NCBI RefSeq assembly: GCF_001830325.1
Contig: NZ_MHZG01000001.1
Location: forward strand, 248,001 to 312,000
Reading direction: 5' to 3'
DNA length: 64,000 bases
Source: Polynucleobacter sp. GWA2_45_21
GTDB taxonomy: Bacteria > Pseudomonadota > Gammaproteobacteria > Burkholderiales > Burkholderiaceae
The notes under the pieces are model-generated. The model had not been told where the DNA came from, searched no databases, and saw only the letters and a program-made list of their open reading frames with translations. This document shows, one piece after another, positions 55,383 to 64,000 of this stretch (positions within the stretch are counted from its first letter, which is position 1; every line of letters starts with the position of its first letter). The translations under genes and the position numbers were made by a program.

Positions 55383-56144
55383 ATGAACTCAAACCTCAAT
55401 AAGGTAGCTCTGGTTACAGGAGCTGGAACGGGTATCGGCAAGGCGGCTGCAAAAGCGCTGCTCAAGGGCGGCTTTCAAGTTGTCTTAACTGGCAGAAACC
55501 TTGAGAAGCTAAATAAAGCCATTCAAGATATTGGCGGAAATAGCCAAAACTGCTTAGCTCTTGCCTGCGACGTGGGTAGACCAGAACAAGTAAAGCAGTT
55601 ATTTTCAGAGATCAAAAAACATTTTGGCCGCATTGATGTGCTCTTTAATAATGCGGGTATGGGTGCTCCAGCAATCCCGATGGAAGAGATCAGTTACGAA
55701 CAATGGATGAACGTGGTCAACGCAAACCTTTGCGGGGCTTTTCTTTGCTCGCAAGAAGCAATTCGTATGATGAAGGCGCAATCACCTCAAGGTGGCCGCA
55801 TTATCAACAATGGCTCGATCTCCGCGCATGCGCCACGCCCAATGTCTGCTCCTTACTCATCTACTAAGCATGCCATCACCGGACTAACTAAGTCCATTGC
55901 CCTAGATGGTCGCCCGTTTAACATTACCTGCGGTCAAATCGATATTGGTAATGCGGGTACTGAAATGACCATCCCTATGGCTGCCGGAATTTTGCAAGCC
56001 GATGGTTCAAAGAAGGCTGAGCCATTAATGGACGTGGATCATGTTGGGCAAGCTGTACTGCACATGGCTCAACTGCCTCCAGAGAGCAACATTCTGACAA
56101 TGACCATCATGGCAAGCAATATGCCATTTGTTGGCCGAGGCTAG
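55383..56144 (+). CDS. Short-chain dehydrogenase/reductase
   Basis: Classical SDR of 253 residues. TGAGTGIGKAAAKALL (about residues 12-27) is the nucleotide motif, NNAGMGAP (about 90) the structural NNAG and YSSTKHA (about 159-165) the catalytic Tyr-Lys; the catalytic Ser lies in NNGSISAHAP. A conserved GQIDIGNAGT near residue 195 follows. Cofactor and substrate are unknown. It has a possible operator upstream and its stop abuts the convergent ccmI stop with no gap. Confidence 0.9.
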   Translation: MNSNLNKVALVTGAGTGIGKAAAKALLKGGFQVVLTGRNLEKLNKAIQDIGGNSQNCLALACDVGRPEQVKQLFSEIKKHFGRIDVLFNNAGMGAPAIPMEEISYEQWMNVVNANLCGAFLCSQEAIRMMKAQSPQGGRIINNGSISAHAPRPMSAPYSSTKHAITGLTKSIALDGRPFNITCGQIDIGNAGTEMTIPMAAGILQADGSKKAEPLMDVDHVGQAVLHMAQLPPESNILTMTIMASNMPFVGRG

Positions 56145-57335
56145 TTAAGGCCTAACCTGATCGATCAATATGCGGGCATCTGTCGTGCCCACTTTGATGG
56201 TTTGCGCAGCAGAAATCAAGTCACCAGATTCTGGCATTGCCATACCCGTTTTGGAGATGCGCACCTCAACTGATACCTCAGGTAATTGAGAGATCAAGGC
56301 ATTTGGACTCATTGCTAAAGCATCATTTAAAACAAAGCTCACCGGGAATGTAGTCACTGGGGTTTTGAGAACTGCTACTGGCATACGTTCGCCAGGCTTA
56401 CGAGCAATCACCATCAAAGTATCGCCTGCATTGACTTTGGATTGCAGTGCGGAAGATATTCCTACTCGCCCGCTCACCCCTCGATTATTAATCGCTGGTG
56501 TAGCAGCTGGTGCTAACCCACCCTTGCTGCGAGCTTCAGCAATAGAGCCGGCAATTGCACGCGCCTCATCTGTTTCAGGAGGCAATTGCTTTTCTAGTTT
56601 TTCCCAATATTGCACTGCGGCTTTGTAGTTTTGTGCATTAAAAGCTGCAGTTCCAGAAAGCCACAAGGCCAATAAATTATTTGGATCCAGCGCCAAAGCT
56701 TTATTCAGTAATTGCTGTGGTTTACCAGCAAAGTTACCATTCGCATTGGCTGCCAATACATCGGCATAGTCAGCCAATAGCTGTGGATCAGTATCCACAA
56801 AAGAGCCGGCACGAGCATAGGCTTTTGCGGCCTCAGCATTTTGACCCAAAATTCGGTAGGAGCGTGCCAGCATGGCCCAGCCCTTTAGATTGTCAGGCTC
56901 TTTCTCCATCTTGGCGGCAAACTCAGTCACCATCTTTTCAACAGCCTCTTGGGTCATTGGCTGCTCAGCACTCTTTTCAGCAATTCGAGCGGCATCACCA
57001 AGATAGAAATACAGCCCCGCTGAAAGTAACACTACAAACAGACAAATCCCAACGATAGTTTTCTTTGGGGAACCCAATACAGCGAGATCATCCGCCTCAT
57101 CCGTATCTTGAAAAAGGCGTTGACGCATTTCTGCATGAGCTTGCTCATAATTATCAGCATCAACCGTGCCTGCCAAACGATCAGCCTCGAGCTTATCGAG
57201 CTCCTCCCGATAAATAGCAGCATTCATCTGACGACGGGAAGTTTCTGATTCTTTGGCTGGAAAAAATAATGGGCGTAGCAATAACACCAAGACCAAGATC
57301 AACAAAAGGAGGGCGGGTATTAAAAAACTAGTCAT
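56145..57335 (-). CDS. ccmI: Cytochrome c maturation protein CcmI
   Basis: A 396-residue System I component that presents apocytochrome c to the ligation complex. Two N-terminal helices bracket a cytoplasmic loop (about 1-110; MTSFLIPALLLLILVLVLLL and IVGICLFVVLLSAGLYF), followed by TPR repeats (about 140-270) and a C-terminal domain. The start is ATG 57335, overlapping the ccmH stop; ATG 57341 is an alternative, and the upstream extension lies inside ccmH and is not used. Last gene of the ccm operon. Confidence 0.9.
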   Translation of the reverse strand: MTSFLIPALLLLILVLVLLLRPLFFPAKESETSRRQMNAAIYREELDKLEADRLAGTVDADNYEQAHAEMRQRLFQDTDEADDLAVLGSPKKTIVGICLFVVLLSAGLYFYLGDAARIAEKSAEQPMTQEAVEKMVTEFAAKMEKEPDNLKGWAMLARSYRILGQNAEAAKAYARAGSFVDTDPQLLADYADVLAANANGNFAGKPQQLLNKALALDPNNLLALWLSGTAAFNAQNYKAAVQYWEKLEKQLPPETDEARAIAGSIAEARSKGGLAPAATPAINNRGVSGRVGISSALQSKVNAGDTLMVIARKPGERMPVAVLKTPVTTFPVSFVLNDALAMSPNALISQLPEVSVEVRISKTGMAMPESGDLISAAQTIKVGTTDARILIDQVRP

Positions 57336-57831
57336 GTGCATTTTCTGTTGAACTGGATTTTGCATCCCGAAGTAATGCATCAATACGACGATTGTCCTCT
57401 GCGGACAGCGTAGTACTTGGCACACTTTGATTTCTGCGGCGTAGATAAACCAACAGACCAATAATGCCAGCAAGCAAAATCACAAAAGGGCCAATCCATA
57501 AAAGCCAAGTGATCGGTTTAACTGGCGGGCGATACAAGACAAAGTCGCCATAGCGCTCCACCATAAATTCCCGAATTTGTTTATCGGTTTTGCCTTCGCT
57601 AATCAAAATCCGAATTTCTTTACGCAAATCATTTGCTAAATCAGATCGTGATCCCGCAAGCGATTCATTCTGACAAACCAGGCACCGCATTTCTTCTGAA
57701 ATGGTAATAAGACGCTGCTCGGTAACTGGATCATCCGCAAGCGGAACAGCATCTTTAGCTGAAGCGATATTGATCGTGCAAGCAATCACAATACTTGTAA
57801 AAGTCGATAGGATTAGCCTATGCAATATCAC
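57328..57831 (-). CDS. ccmH: Cytochrome c maturation protein CcmH
   Basis: Thiol-active membrane protein of 167 residues that keeps apocytochrome cysteines reduced. A signal or anchor helix occupies about 1-25, the redox motif LVCQN (MRCLVCQNESLAGS) is at about residue 50, and a C-terminal helix (about 107-129) is followed by a charged tail. The C-terminal TPR domain of fused E. coli-type CcmH is separate here as ccmI. It overlaps ccmG by ATGA and ccmI by 8 bases. Confidence 0.92.
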   Translation of the reverse strand: MILHRLILSTFTSIVIACTINIASAKDAVPLADDPVTEQRLITISEEMRCLVCQNESLAGSRSDLANDLRKEIRILISEGKTDKQIREFMVERYGDFVLYRPPVKPITWLLWIGPFVILLAGIIGLLVYLRRRNQSVPSTTLSAEDNRRIDALLRDAKSSSTENAHD

Positions 57832-58352
57832 TTGAGCTCACCCAACAAAGGAATAATCTTCTTGTTCAATAGCTCCATGGTGATTGGACCGATATGTTTG
57901 AACCGAATTACTCCGCTCTTATCAATAACATATGTTTCTGGAACACCATACACACCATAGTCAATACCAACGCGGCCGTTAGCATCAAAAGCAGATAAAA
58001 CGTAGGGGTTGCCTTGGCGAGCCAGCATGGCCATCGCATCTTCACGCTTGTCTTTGTAATCCAAGCCAATAATCGGCGCGACACCCAGCTTACCCAACTC
58101 AACCAAAACGGGATGCTCTTCACGACAAGCAACGCACCAAGAGGCCCATACGTTCAAAATCCAGGGCTGACCTTTCATACTCTCTGGCGAAAAGGTTTTT
58201 TGGGGATCAGCCAATTGGGGCAATTCAAAAGCTGGGGCTTGCTTACCAATCAGTGGTGAAGGTATTTCATGTGGATCGCGATTCAAGCCTATCGCTAAAA
58301 ATCCAACCAAAATTACAAACAAGAAAAGTGGAATTAAAAACTTGGCTTTCAT
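57828..58352 (-). CDS. ccmG: Thiol:disulfide interchange protein CcmG (DsbE)
   Basis: Membrane-tethered thioredoxin-like protein of 174 residues that reduces CcmH or the apocytochrome. The N-terminal anchor is about residues 5-23. The active site is WASWCVACREEHP (about residues 70-82), followed by the cis-proline loop GVPETYVID (about 137-145), both complete. Its ATG overlaps the ccmF stop and its stop the ccmH start, in line with tight coupling of the operon. Confidence 0.94.
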   Translation of the reverse strand: MKAKFLIPLFLFVILVGFLAIGLNRDPHEIPSPLIGKQAPAFELPQLADPQKTFSPESMKGQPWILNVWASWCVACREEHPVLVELGKLGVAPIIGLDYKDKREDAMAMLARQGNPYVLSAFDANGRVGIDYGVYGVPETYVIDKSGVIRFKHIGPITMELLNKKIIPLLGELK

Positions 58353-60268
58353 GCTGCAGCTTTCCGCAATTTCATACGGTAACGCTTATCCGATATTGCT
58401 AGAACGCCACCCAGAGCCATCAATAGACAACCGCCCCAAATCCAATCGACAAAAGGCTTGTAATAGACGCGTACAGCCCATGCTTTATCTTCGAGCTCTT
58501 CACCCAAGGAGACATAGATATCTCTAGTGAGGCCTGCATCAATTGCAGCTTCAGTCATTGGCATAGTGGAAGAGAAGTAGCTTCGTTTTTCTGGGTACAT
58601 CGTGGCTTCTAACTTCCCATTACGGGAAAGCAAGAAAGTGCCTCGCATTGCGTTGTAGTTTGGGCCCGGTACAGTACCAACCCCTTGAAGCTGAATTTGA
58701 TAGCCACCAACACTGACACTTTCACCAGGCAGCATACGTACGTCTTTTTCTTCTTGGTACGCACCGACCATGGTGACGCCAATAACGAATACTGCTATAC
58801 CTAGATGCGCTACCTGCATACCAATAAAGGAACGTGTAGGCTTACCTGCTTTTGCTTGACGAATGATCTGCAAAACGCCCGAGGAGATTACCCAGAATGC
58901 TAATAAGAAACCAAGACTGCTGAGCCAGGTGAATTCACCCATGGTGAAGGGAATCAAAGCGGCAGCAATCACCGCCACTAGAGCTGCAATCCACAAGCGC
59001 TTAATGACATCAACAAGATTAGAGTTCTTCCAACTGGTCCAAGGCCCAATTCCCATTAAGACCAGCAAAGGAATCATGATGGGCACAAATACACTATTAA
59101 AGTATGGAGGACCTACTGAGATCTTTCCTAGGTGCAGAGCATCGATCAGCAAGGGATAGAGCGTACCCAAGAGTACAGATGCAGCAGAGGCCACCAAGAA
59201 AACATTGCCGAGCAAAATAAAGGTTTCGCGGGAGGTGAAACTGAACTTACCACCCAGCGTGCTTTTGGGAGCGCGCCAAGCGTAGAGAGTTAAAGAAGAG
59301 CCCACTACCAGCACCAAGAAAATCAAAATAAAGATGCCGCGCTTAGGGTCAGTCGCAAATGCATGCACTGAAGTGAGCACTCCAGAGCGCACTAAGAATG
59401 TTCCTAAAAGTGAAAGTGAGAAAGCCGTAATAGCCAAGAGTACTGTCCAACTCTTAAATCCACCACGCTTCTCAGTAACCGCAAGTGAATGTAACAAAGC
59501 AGTGCCAACTAACCAAGGAATGAATGAAGCATTCTCAACAGGATCCCAGAACCACCAACCGCCCCAACCCAATTCGTAATAAGCCCACCAAGAGCCTAGT
59601 GCAATACCCAGAGTTAAAAATACCCAAGCAGCTGTTGTCCAAGGACGTGACCAGCGTGCCCAAGCAGCATCAAGGCGACCAGATAATAAAGAAGCAATTG
59701 CAAATGCAAAGGCTACTGAAAAGCCAACATAACCCATATACAACATTGGCGGATGAAATACCAATCCTGGATCTTGTAAGAGCGGATTAAGAGATCGCCC
59801 CTCCTGAGCAGCTGGCAACAATCGCTCAAAGGGGTTAGAAGTTAAGAGAACAAATAAGAGTAGTCCAGTAATAACCAAGCCCAAGACACCAATGACACGA
59901 GCCACCATAAACTCATCCAAGGCTTTGGAAAGTTGGGCTACTAAAAATGTCCAAGTTGATAGCAAGAAAACCCACAACAATAGAGAGCCTTCGTGACCAC
60001 CCCAGACCGCACCCAAACGGTAGATGACTGGCATTTGTGAGTTGGAATGATCTGCAACATAGAGCACAGAAAAATCATTCGTATAAAAGCTCCACGCTAA
60101 GATGATGAAGGCAATAGCGAGCAATAAGAAAACAGTTTGCGCAGCTGGCCTGGCTAACAAAATCCATTCACGGCGACTTTGATGCGCGCCGACCAATGGA
60201 AGAATTCCCTGAAGAATGGCAACACATAAAGCCAGGATTAACGCGTAATGCCCAAACTCAGGAATCAT
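58349..60268 (-). CDS. ccmF: Cytochrome c heme lyase subunit CcmF
   Basis: Large polytopic membrane protein of 639 residues that catalyses heme attachment with CcmH and CcmI. The tryptophan-rich WWD domain [20 protein letters not shown] (about residues 234-253) and about 14 helices are typical. Histidines in the early helices and around the WWD domain serve as heme ligands in the family. It overlaps ccmE and ccmG by ATGA, so translation is coupled throughout. Confidence 0.96.
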   Translation of the reverse strand: MIPEFGHYALILALCVAILQGILPLVGAHQSRREWILLARPAAQTVFLLLAIAFIILAWSFYTNDFSVLYVADHSNSQMPVIYRLGAVWGGHEGSLLLWVFLLSTWTFLVAQLSKALDEFMVARVIGVLGLVITGLLLFVLLTSNPFERLLPAAQEGRSLNPLLQDPGLVFHPPMLYMGYVGFSVAFAFAIASLLSGRLDAAWARWSRPWTTAAWVFLTLGIALGSWWAYYELGWGGWWFWDPVENASFIPWLVGTALLHSLAVTEKRGGFKSWTVLLAITAFSLSLLGTFLVRSGVLTSVHAFATDPKRGIFILIFLVLVVGSSLTLYAWRAPKSTLGGKFSFTSRETFILLGNVFLVASAASVLLGTLYPLLIDALHLGKISVGPPYFNSVFVPIMIPLLVLMGIGPWTSWKNSNLVDVIKRLWIAALVAVIAAALIPFTMGEFTWLSSLGFLLAFWVISSGVLQIIRQAKAGKPTRSFIGMQVAHLGIAVFVIGVTMVGAYQEEKDVRMLPGESVSVGGYQIQLQGVGTVPGPNYNAMRGTFLLSRNGKLEATMYPEKRSYFSSTMPMTEAAIDAGLTRDIYVSLGEELEDKAWAVRVYYKPFVDWIWGGCLLMALGGVLAISDKRYRMKLRKAAA

Positions 60269-60699
60269 TGTTTATTTCCATTTTTTTGAGCCTGATCCAA
60301 GGCATGCTTGGCCTCTGGTGGCATGTAGTTCTCATCATGCTTAGCCAGCACTTCGCTAGCAACAAATTGTCCATCGGGATTTAGGCGACCTTGGATAACT
60401 GCGCCCTTTCCTTCTTTAAATAAATCCGGAAGAATGCCTGTATAGGCAACAGGAATATCTTTCGCCATATCGGTAATCACAAAGTGCACAGTCAAACCAT
60501 CTCGCTTCACTGAACCATCTTTGACCATGCCGCCAATCCGGAAGACTTGACCAGCCGGTGACTTACCAGCAGCAACCTCGCTGGGGGTGACATACAAAGC
60601 AATATTGCTATTGAGCGCATTCAAAATCAATGTTGCTGCGATGCCAATGGCAATGAGTGCACCAACAATAATGGCAGCCCGTTTATGTCTTGGTTTCAC
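60265..60699 (-). CDS. ccmE: Heme chaperone CcmE
   Basis: Periplasmic heme chaperone of 144 residues, anchored by one helix (about 10-28). The covalent heme histidine lies in [12 protein letters not shown] (about residues 118-129), with the conserved Tyr four residues on, matching the HxxxY type. [13 protein letters not shown] and [12 protein letters not shown] of the OB fold are present. It overlaps ccmD and ccmF by ATGA. Confidence 0.95.
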   Translation of the reverse strand: MKPRHKRAAIIVGALIAIGIAATLILNALNSNIALYVTPSEVAAGKSPAGQVFRIGGMVKDGSVKRDGLTVHFVITDMAKDIPVAYTGILPDLFKEGKGAVIQGRLNPDGQFVASEVLAKHDENYMPPEAKHALDQAQKNGNKQ

Positions 60700-60884
60700 T
60701 TACCGCCCTTTTGATCAAACTGTTCCGCCATCACTTCACGCTGAAGTCTTCGCACAATTACTCTGTGTCGCGCCCGAACAGCCAAGGGCTCAAGTAAGAG
60801 TACCAAGGCACAAACGCCAAAGCTACTCCATACATAGAGCGCATAACCACCCATCGCAAAGAATTCAGCCGGACTATTCCACAT
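60696..60884 (-). CDS. ccmD: Heme exporter subunit CcmD
   Basis: A 62-residue single-helix protein (about 18-40) with the [13 protein letters not shown] signature near its start, characteristic of CcmD, and a basic cytoplasmic tail. It stabilises the CcmABC-CcmE release complex. Its ATG shares a base with the ccmC stop and its stop overlaps ccmE. The small size is normal. Confidence 0.92.
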   Translation of the reverse strand: MWNSPAEFFAMGGYALYVWSSFGVCALVLLLEPLAVRARHRVIVRRLQREVMAEQFDQKGGK

Positions 60885-61654
60885 TAACGCTTTACCTCAT
60901 TTAATTGCTTAACCCAGTCAGTATGAGCCTCGCGCTCCAAAATAATGGCGCGCACACGCATTAACCCTACTGCGATTGAGTACATCCAGAAGCATAAAGC
61001 CATTAATAACATTCCCCACAGCATGGTCTGGGCCATTGCCGGAGCCTTGGTTAAGGAAACCGAGGCGCCTTGATGCAAGGTATTCCACCATTTCACTGAA
61101 AAATAAATGATGGGGACATTCACTACGCCAACTAAAGCCAAAATTGCCCCTGCTTTGTCAGCACGGCGAACATTATCAATCGATGCTTGCAGGGCAATAA
61201 ATCCAAGGTATAGAAAGAGCAGAATTAACTCGGAAGTTAAGCGTGCATCCCATACCCACCAAGCACCCCACATGGGCTTGCCCCAGAAGGCCCCAGTCCA
61301 TAGGGATAAAAAAGCCATCCAGGCACCGATTGGTGCGAGCGCCTGAGCCATCATGGCCGACAGACGCGCATTAAATATCAAACCTAATCCCGCCCAGGCG
61401 GCCATCACTAAGTAGATGAACATCGACATCCAGGATGCAGGTACGTGAACAAAAATAATGCGATAACCTTGACCTTGAACAGCATCTACCGGAGCCACAA
61501 AAAAACTGACCCACAATCCAGCAAGGCCAAAAATAATCGTTAGCGCCCAAAACCAAGGAATCATTTTTCCAGCAAGCGGATAAAAGGTGCTCGGGCTCGA
61601 GAATTTGAACCAGTTAATGATGCGACTAGAAGATGGATTGTTTACATTACTCAT
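60884..61654 (-). CDS. ccmC: Heme exporter subunit CcmC
   Basis: Six-helix membrane protein of 256 residues that loads heme onto CcmE. The WWD domain WGAWWVWDARLTSELILLFL (about residues 136-155) is flanked by conserved histidines (IFVHVPASWMSMF, about 72-84, and NTLHQGASVS). The ATG at 61654 is used, overlapping the ccmB stop by ATGA; the longer upstream frame lies inside ccmB. It precedes ccmD directly. Confidence 0.94.
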   Translation of the reverse strand: MSNVNNPSSSRIINWFKFSSPSTFYPLAGKMIPWFWALTIIFGLAGLWVSFFVAPVDAVQGQGYRIIFVHVPASWMSMFIYLVMAAWAGLGLIFNARLSAMMAQALAPIGAWMAFLSLWTGAFWGKPMWGAWWVWDARLTSELILLFLYLGFIALQASIDNVRRADKAGAILALVGVVNVPIIYFSVKWWNTLHQGASVSLTKAPAMAQTMLWGMLLMALCFWMYSIAVGLMRVRAIILEREAHTDWVKQLNEVKR

Positions 61655-62316
61655 TCGATAGCAATCTTTACTGCAATAGCACTGACCCAAGGGATAAATG
61701 CTAATGCCAAAATCAATAAGGCGCCCAATAGGGAGAAATGTCCTGTGATATCAAGCCCTACGCTGCTAGCGTACACAGCACCAGCACCAAAAATCAATAC
61801 GGGAATATACAGCGGCAAAATCAGTAGACTCATTAAAACGCTGCCACCCCTTACTCCTAGAGTTAAAGCAGCTCCAATCGAACCCACCAAAGATAAAACC
61901 GGCGTTCCCAACAATAAAGATGCCATTAAGACCTGCAAAGACTGCGCATCTAAATCAAACTGAATTCCAATCACCGGCGCCAGCAAGACTAAAGGCAGTC
62001 CGCATACCAACCAATGGGCAAGCACTTTGCCAAACACCGCTACTGTAAAGGAATTTGGGGACAAGACCAATTGCTCTAGAGTGCCATCCGCGTAATCAGC
62101 TGCGAACATCCGCTGCAAACCAAGCAAGGTGGAAAGCAAGGCAGCAACCCAAATGACGCCGGGCGCAATTTTTCTTAGTAAAGCGGTATCAGCCCCGATG
62201 CCCAATGGGAACAAGCTAGTTACGATGACAAAGAAAAATAATGCAGTTAAGACCTCGCTCTTGCGACGCATCACTAGCAATAGATCACGATGAACAATGG
62301 CTACAAAGGCGTTCAT
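61651..62316 (-). CDS. ccmB: Heme exporter subunit CcmB
   Basis: Six-helix ABC permease subunit of 221 residues that works with CcmA. AIVHRDLLLVMRRKSEVLTAL at the start and QRMFAADYADGTLEQL (about 68-83) are strongly conserved in CcmB, and the C-terminal helix ends with AIAVKIAIE. It overlaps ccmA (ATGA at the ccmA stop) and ccmC. The complex is now seen as releasing holo-CcmE rather than exporting heme. Confidence 0.94.
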   Translation of the reverse strand: MNAFVAIVHRDLLLVMRRKSEVLTALFFFVIVTSLFPLGIGADTALLRKIAPGVIWVAALLSTLLGLQRMFAADYADGTLEQLVLSPNSFTVAVFGKVLAHWLVCGLPLVLLAPVIGIQFDLDAQSLQVLMASLLLGTPVLSLVGSIGAALTLGVRGGSVLMSLLILPLYIPVLIFGAGAVYASSVGLDITGHFSLLGALLILALAFIPWVSAIAVKIAIE

Positions 62317-62960
62317 AGATCCAACACTCGCAGACCAGGAATAGATAAGGGTTGATGACTGGTGAGTACTACCACGCCATTGTGCTCAAGATGCTCTGCT
62401 ATCAAGCCAAGCAACTCTTGGGCTGCATGAGTATCTAGAGCATTAAAAGGTTCATCCAAAATCCAAACTTGCGCCCGTCGCGTCACCATGCGAGCCATCA
62501 AGACACGCTTTTTTTGGCCTGCAGATAAGCAATTGACTGGCAGATCTTCGCGCCCCTTCAGACCAAATCGCCATAAGGATGCAAATGCATCTTGCTCGGA
62601 AAGCAAAACGCCATCAATCGCTGCATACATACGCAAATTTTCAAGGGCGCTGAGATCCTCTTTCAAGGCATCGCGATGACCTAAAAATAAGAGCTTGCCG
62701 TGATACTCCGATGCCGCTTCTTTAATGGAATGGCCATTCCACAAGATGTCACCAGACTCTGGGGAAGCTAAGCCGGTAAGTAAACGTAAAAGACTTGTCT
62801 TACCAACCCCATTCTCACCCCGAATATGGAGGCACTGACCGGTAAGGACCTGTACATTTAATCCTGAAAACAGGGTCCGCTCGCCTCGCACGCAAGTAAT
62901 CTCCCGAGCCTCAAGAGCTACATTTGGAGATGCTGGGAAGGAAGAATAAGTGGCTGTCAT
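62313..62960 (-). CDS. ccmA: Heme exporter ATP-binding subunit CcmA
   Basis: ABC ATPase of 215 residues. Walker A is RGENGVGKTSLLRLL (about 48-62), the signature is CLSAGQKKRVLMARM (about 143-157), Walker B VWILDEPFNALD (about 163-174) and the switch His is in LTSHQPL. First gene of the nine-gene ccm operon, which runs ccmABCDEFGHI with short overlaps. The 183-base upstream gap contains no gene and should hold the promoter; no clear box was found. Confidence 0.95.
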   Translation of the reverse strand: MTATYSSFPASPNVALEAREITCVRGERTLFSGLNVQVLTGQCLHIRGENGVGKTSLLRLLTGLASPESGDILWNGHSIKEAASEYHGKLLFLGHRDALKEDLSALENLRMYAAIDGVLLSEQDAFASLWRFGLKGREDLPVNCLSAGQKKRVLMARMVTRRAQVWILDEPFNALDTHAAQELLGLIAEHLEHNGVVVLTSHQPLSIPGLRVLDL

Positions 62961-63143
62961 CGGAAGAAATGGCTTGAATCAAACCACCCCAGGCATTGTC
63001 CAAGACCCACTAGGGACTGTCAAACGACCTAAAACAGCAATTAGAGAATAAATCTCTTTTAATTCAAGCGCTTAGCCAATTATAGAGGCTATTCAAGCAG
63101 AATAGCTCACCTAGAACGCCAGGGATTACCTATGGCAAGCGCC

Positions 63144-63554
63144 TTATTTCCAAAAAATAGCCAGTTTTTGGGGTCCAGAGCCCTGAATCAGTACAGACTT
63201 CTTCTGGATACTTCCCTGATAGGAGGCTTCGATCTGATATTGGCCGGCAGTCAAATTAATCAACATATAGGGTCCATCGGCCTGTGCATCAAAAATCACT
63301 TGATTCTTGGTATTGAGCACTTTGATCTTTGCACCAAAAATCCAAACGCCACGACCATTTTCCAATTGCGATAACTCAAGCAATAAAGGCCATTGCTTTG
63401 ACTCCTTCAAAATTGCTTCTGATTCTCCCTCACCAACCCCGCCTGAGATATAAGAAATTCCTTGGGAATATTGGGTATCTGGTATTTGTGCAAACACCAT
63501 TGAAGAAAACGTGAAACATGCTGCAGAAAGAATCAATCGGGCGTTGAATTTCAT
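63144..63554 (-). CDS. Secreted protein of unknown function
   Basis: Not recognised by name. A 136-residue protein with a signal peptide (about 1-22, ending MVFAQ). The mature part has a run of small and polar residues (ISGGVGEGESE, about 36-46), then a beta-rich region ending in GPYMLINLTAGQYQIEASYQGSIQ, which looks like a single carboxypeptidase-regulatory or transthyretin-like beta sandwich. It has no cysteine-based lipobox. It sits alone between a terminator and ccmA with a 183-base gap downstream. Function not inferred. Confidence 0.72.
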   Translation of the reverse strand: MKFNARLILSAACFTFSSMVFAQIPDTQYSQGISYISGGVGEGESEAILKESKQWPLLLELSQLENGRGVWIFGAKIKVLNTKNQVIFDAQADGPYMLINLTAGQYQIEASYQGSIQKKSVLIQGSGPQKLAIFWK

Positions 63555-63633
63555 GTGAGCCTCATTTCATTAGCGTAAGTGTGTAATTCATTCTACAGTC
63601 AAGCGCTTTACTCAAGTAAAAAAAATGGTCATT

Positions 63634-63661
63634 AAAAAAGCCCCGCACAAACGGGGCTTTT
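63634..63661 (-). terminator. Rho-independent terminator after the quinone oxidoreductase gene
   Basis: AAAAGCCCCG and CGGGGCTTTT pair around a short loop, with a six-T run on the minus strand. It lies between the oxidoreductase stop and the secreted-protein start. Confidence 0.9.
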
Positions 63662-63702
63662 CAACAAACTAGTTTAATCAAGCTAATGTTCGGTAACCCA
63701 CA

Positions 63703-64000
63703 TTAAGGGATCATGATGATCGCACCCGAGACTTTTCTTCCTTCGGCTGCTTTATGCGCCTCAGCAGCTTGTTCAAGTGTGAACTTGGCACCAATTTGCA
63801 CCTTCACTCGACCTTGTGCAATCGCATCAAACACTGCACGAGCATTTTCTTGAAGCAGCTCTGGAGTAGCGTTATGTGGAAATACAGAAGGTCTGGTTAA
63901 AAAGAGGCAGCCTTTCTTATTCAGAATCTCCGGCTGAATCTCTGGGGCTGGACCTGAGGCAGCACCAAATAAAGCAACCATGCCAAATGGTGCAGCACAA
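63703..64000 (-). CDS. Zinc-free quinone oxidoreductase family protein, C-terminal fragment
   Basis: Only the last about 99 codons are in the window; the gene continues past base 64000. The visible end includes FGAASGPAPEIQPEIL, LFLTRPSVFPHNATPELLQ and the C-terminal FTLEQAAEAHKAAEGRKVSGAIIMIP, typical of NADPH:quinone oxidoreductases of the medium-chain alcohol dehydrogenase superfamily. No zinc-binding segment falls in this part, so the zinc-free status is assumed from the family. It ends before the terminator at 63634. Confidence 0.85.
   Translation of the reverse strand, partial: CAAPFGMVALFGAASGPAPEIQPEILNKKGCLFLTRPSVFPHNATPELLQENARAVFDAIAQGRVKVQIGAKFTLEQAAEAHKAAEGRKVSGAIIMIP

Noticed and set aside
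63035..63062. AGAGA/TCTCT hairpin followed by TTTT upstream of ccmA, considered as a terminator
   Set aside because: The 5-bp A/T-rich stem is weak and no plus-strand gene ends before it; it is likely chance.
1..64000. CRISPR array, insertion sequence, prophage, toxin-antitoxin or integron elements
   Set aside because: No tandem repeats with spacers, transposase or integrase frames, phage structural genes or antitoxin pairs were seen anywhere in the window.

Overview
The window is a densely coded stretch of a chromosome from a free-living betaproteobacterium. Gene order (gyrA-serC-pheA-hisC-tyrA-aroA-cmk-rpsA-ihfB-lapB), a one-piece tmRNA encoding the tag ANDERFALAA, moderate base composition and short intergenic gaps suggest Burkholderiaceae, most likely a Polynucleobacter-like freshwater organism. 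The genus is an inference from gene content and was not checked by a search. I see no tRNA, rRNA operon, insertion sequence, prophage or CRISPR array, and no gene-free stretch above about 200 bases.

Layout. 1-13.4 kb (minus strand): a truncated UDP-glucose dehydrogenase, the LPS regulator LapB, IHF-beta, ribosomal protein S1, then cmk, aroA, tyrA, hisC, pheA, serC and gyrA. This is an information-processing and aromatic/serine biosynthesis run with overlapping genes and two internal terminators. 13.5-16 kb (plus): an OmpA-family protein, ubiG-gph and ssrA. 16-23.3 kb: an IlvD/Edd dehydratase of the sugar-acid type, a VOC protein, and a Fur-box-controlled tonB-hemP-receptor iron/heme uptake operon, followed by a methyltransferase and a carboxymuconolactone-decarboxylase-like protein. 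23.3-30 kb: mixed small units (TrhO, a monooxygenase-fold protein, a 2-hydroxyacid dehydrogenase, a two-gene chromate transporter, fluoride channel, LigB-type dioxygenase, two small proteins with start codons visible only by inspection, an S2P-like protease, cytochrome c' and cytochrome b561).

30-38.2 kb is the most accessory-looking segment. It holds two paralogous 3-hydroxyacyl-CoA-dehydrogenase-fold enzymes, a 2-hydroxyacid dehydrogenase, a DHDPS-family lyase with intact Tyr and Lys, a complete TAXI-type TRAP transporter and an enolase-superfamily enzyme carrying the full mandelate-racemase residue set. Together they look like an uptake and catabolic module for an unidentified hydroxy or sugar acid. 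No regulator gene lies in it, but a clear dyad sits in its divergent promoter.

38-43 kb: an M23 peptidase, a universal stress protein, a DUF2177 membrane protein and a SulP transporter. 42.4-51.9 kb: the cbb3 oxidase locus (fnr, TauE/SafE-like protein, a short fixH, ccoG, ccoP, ccoQ, ccoO, ccoN, ccoS, ccoI) with an FNR-type site upstream of ccoN. 51.9-56 kb: an MFS transporter coupled to an amino-acid-hydroxylase-type 2OG-Fe dioxygenase, a membrane-anchored TAXI protein and an SDR. 56.1-63 kb: the complete System I cytochrome c maturation operon ccmABCDEFGHI, which would haem-load CcoO, CcoP and the cytochrome c' encoded here. The window ends in a truncated quinone oxidoreductase.
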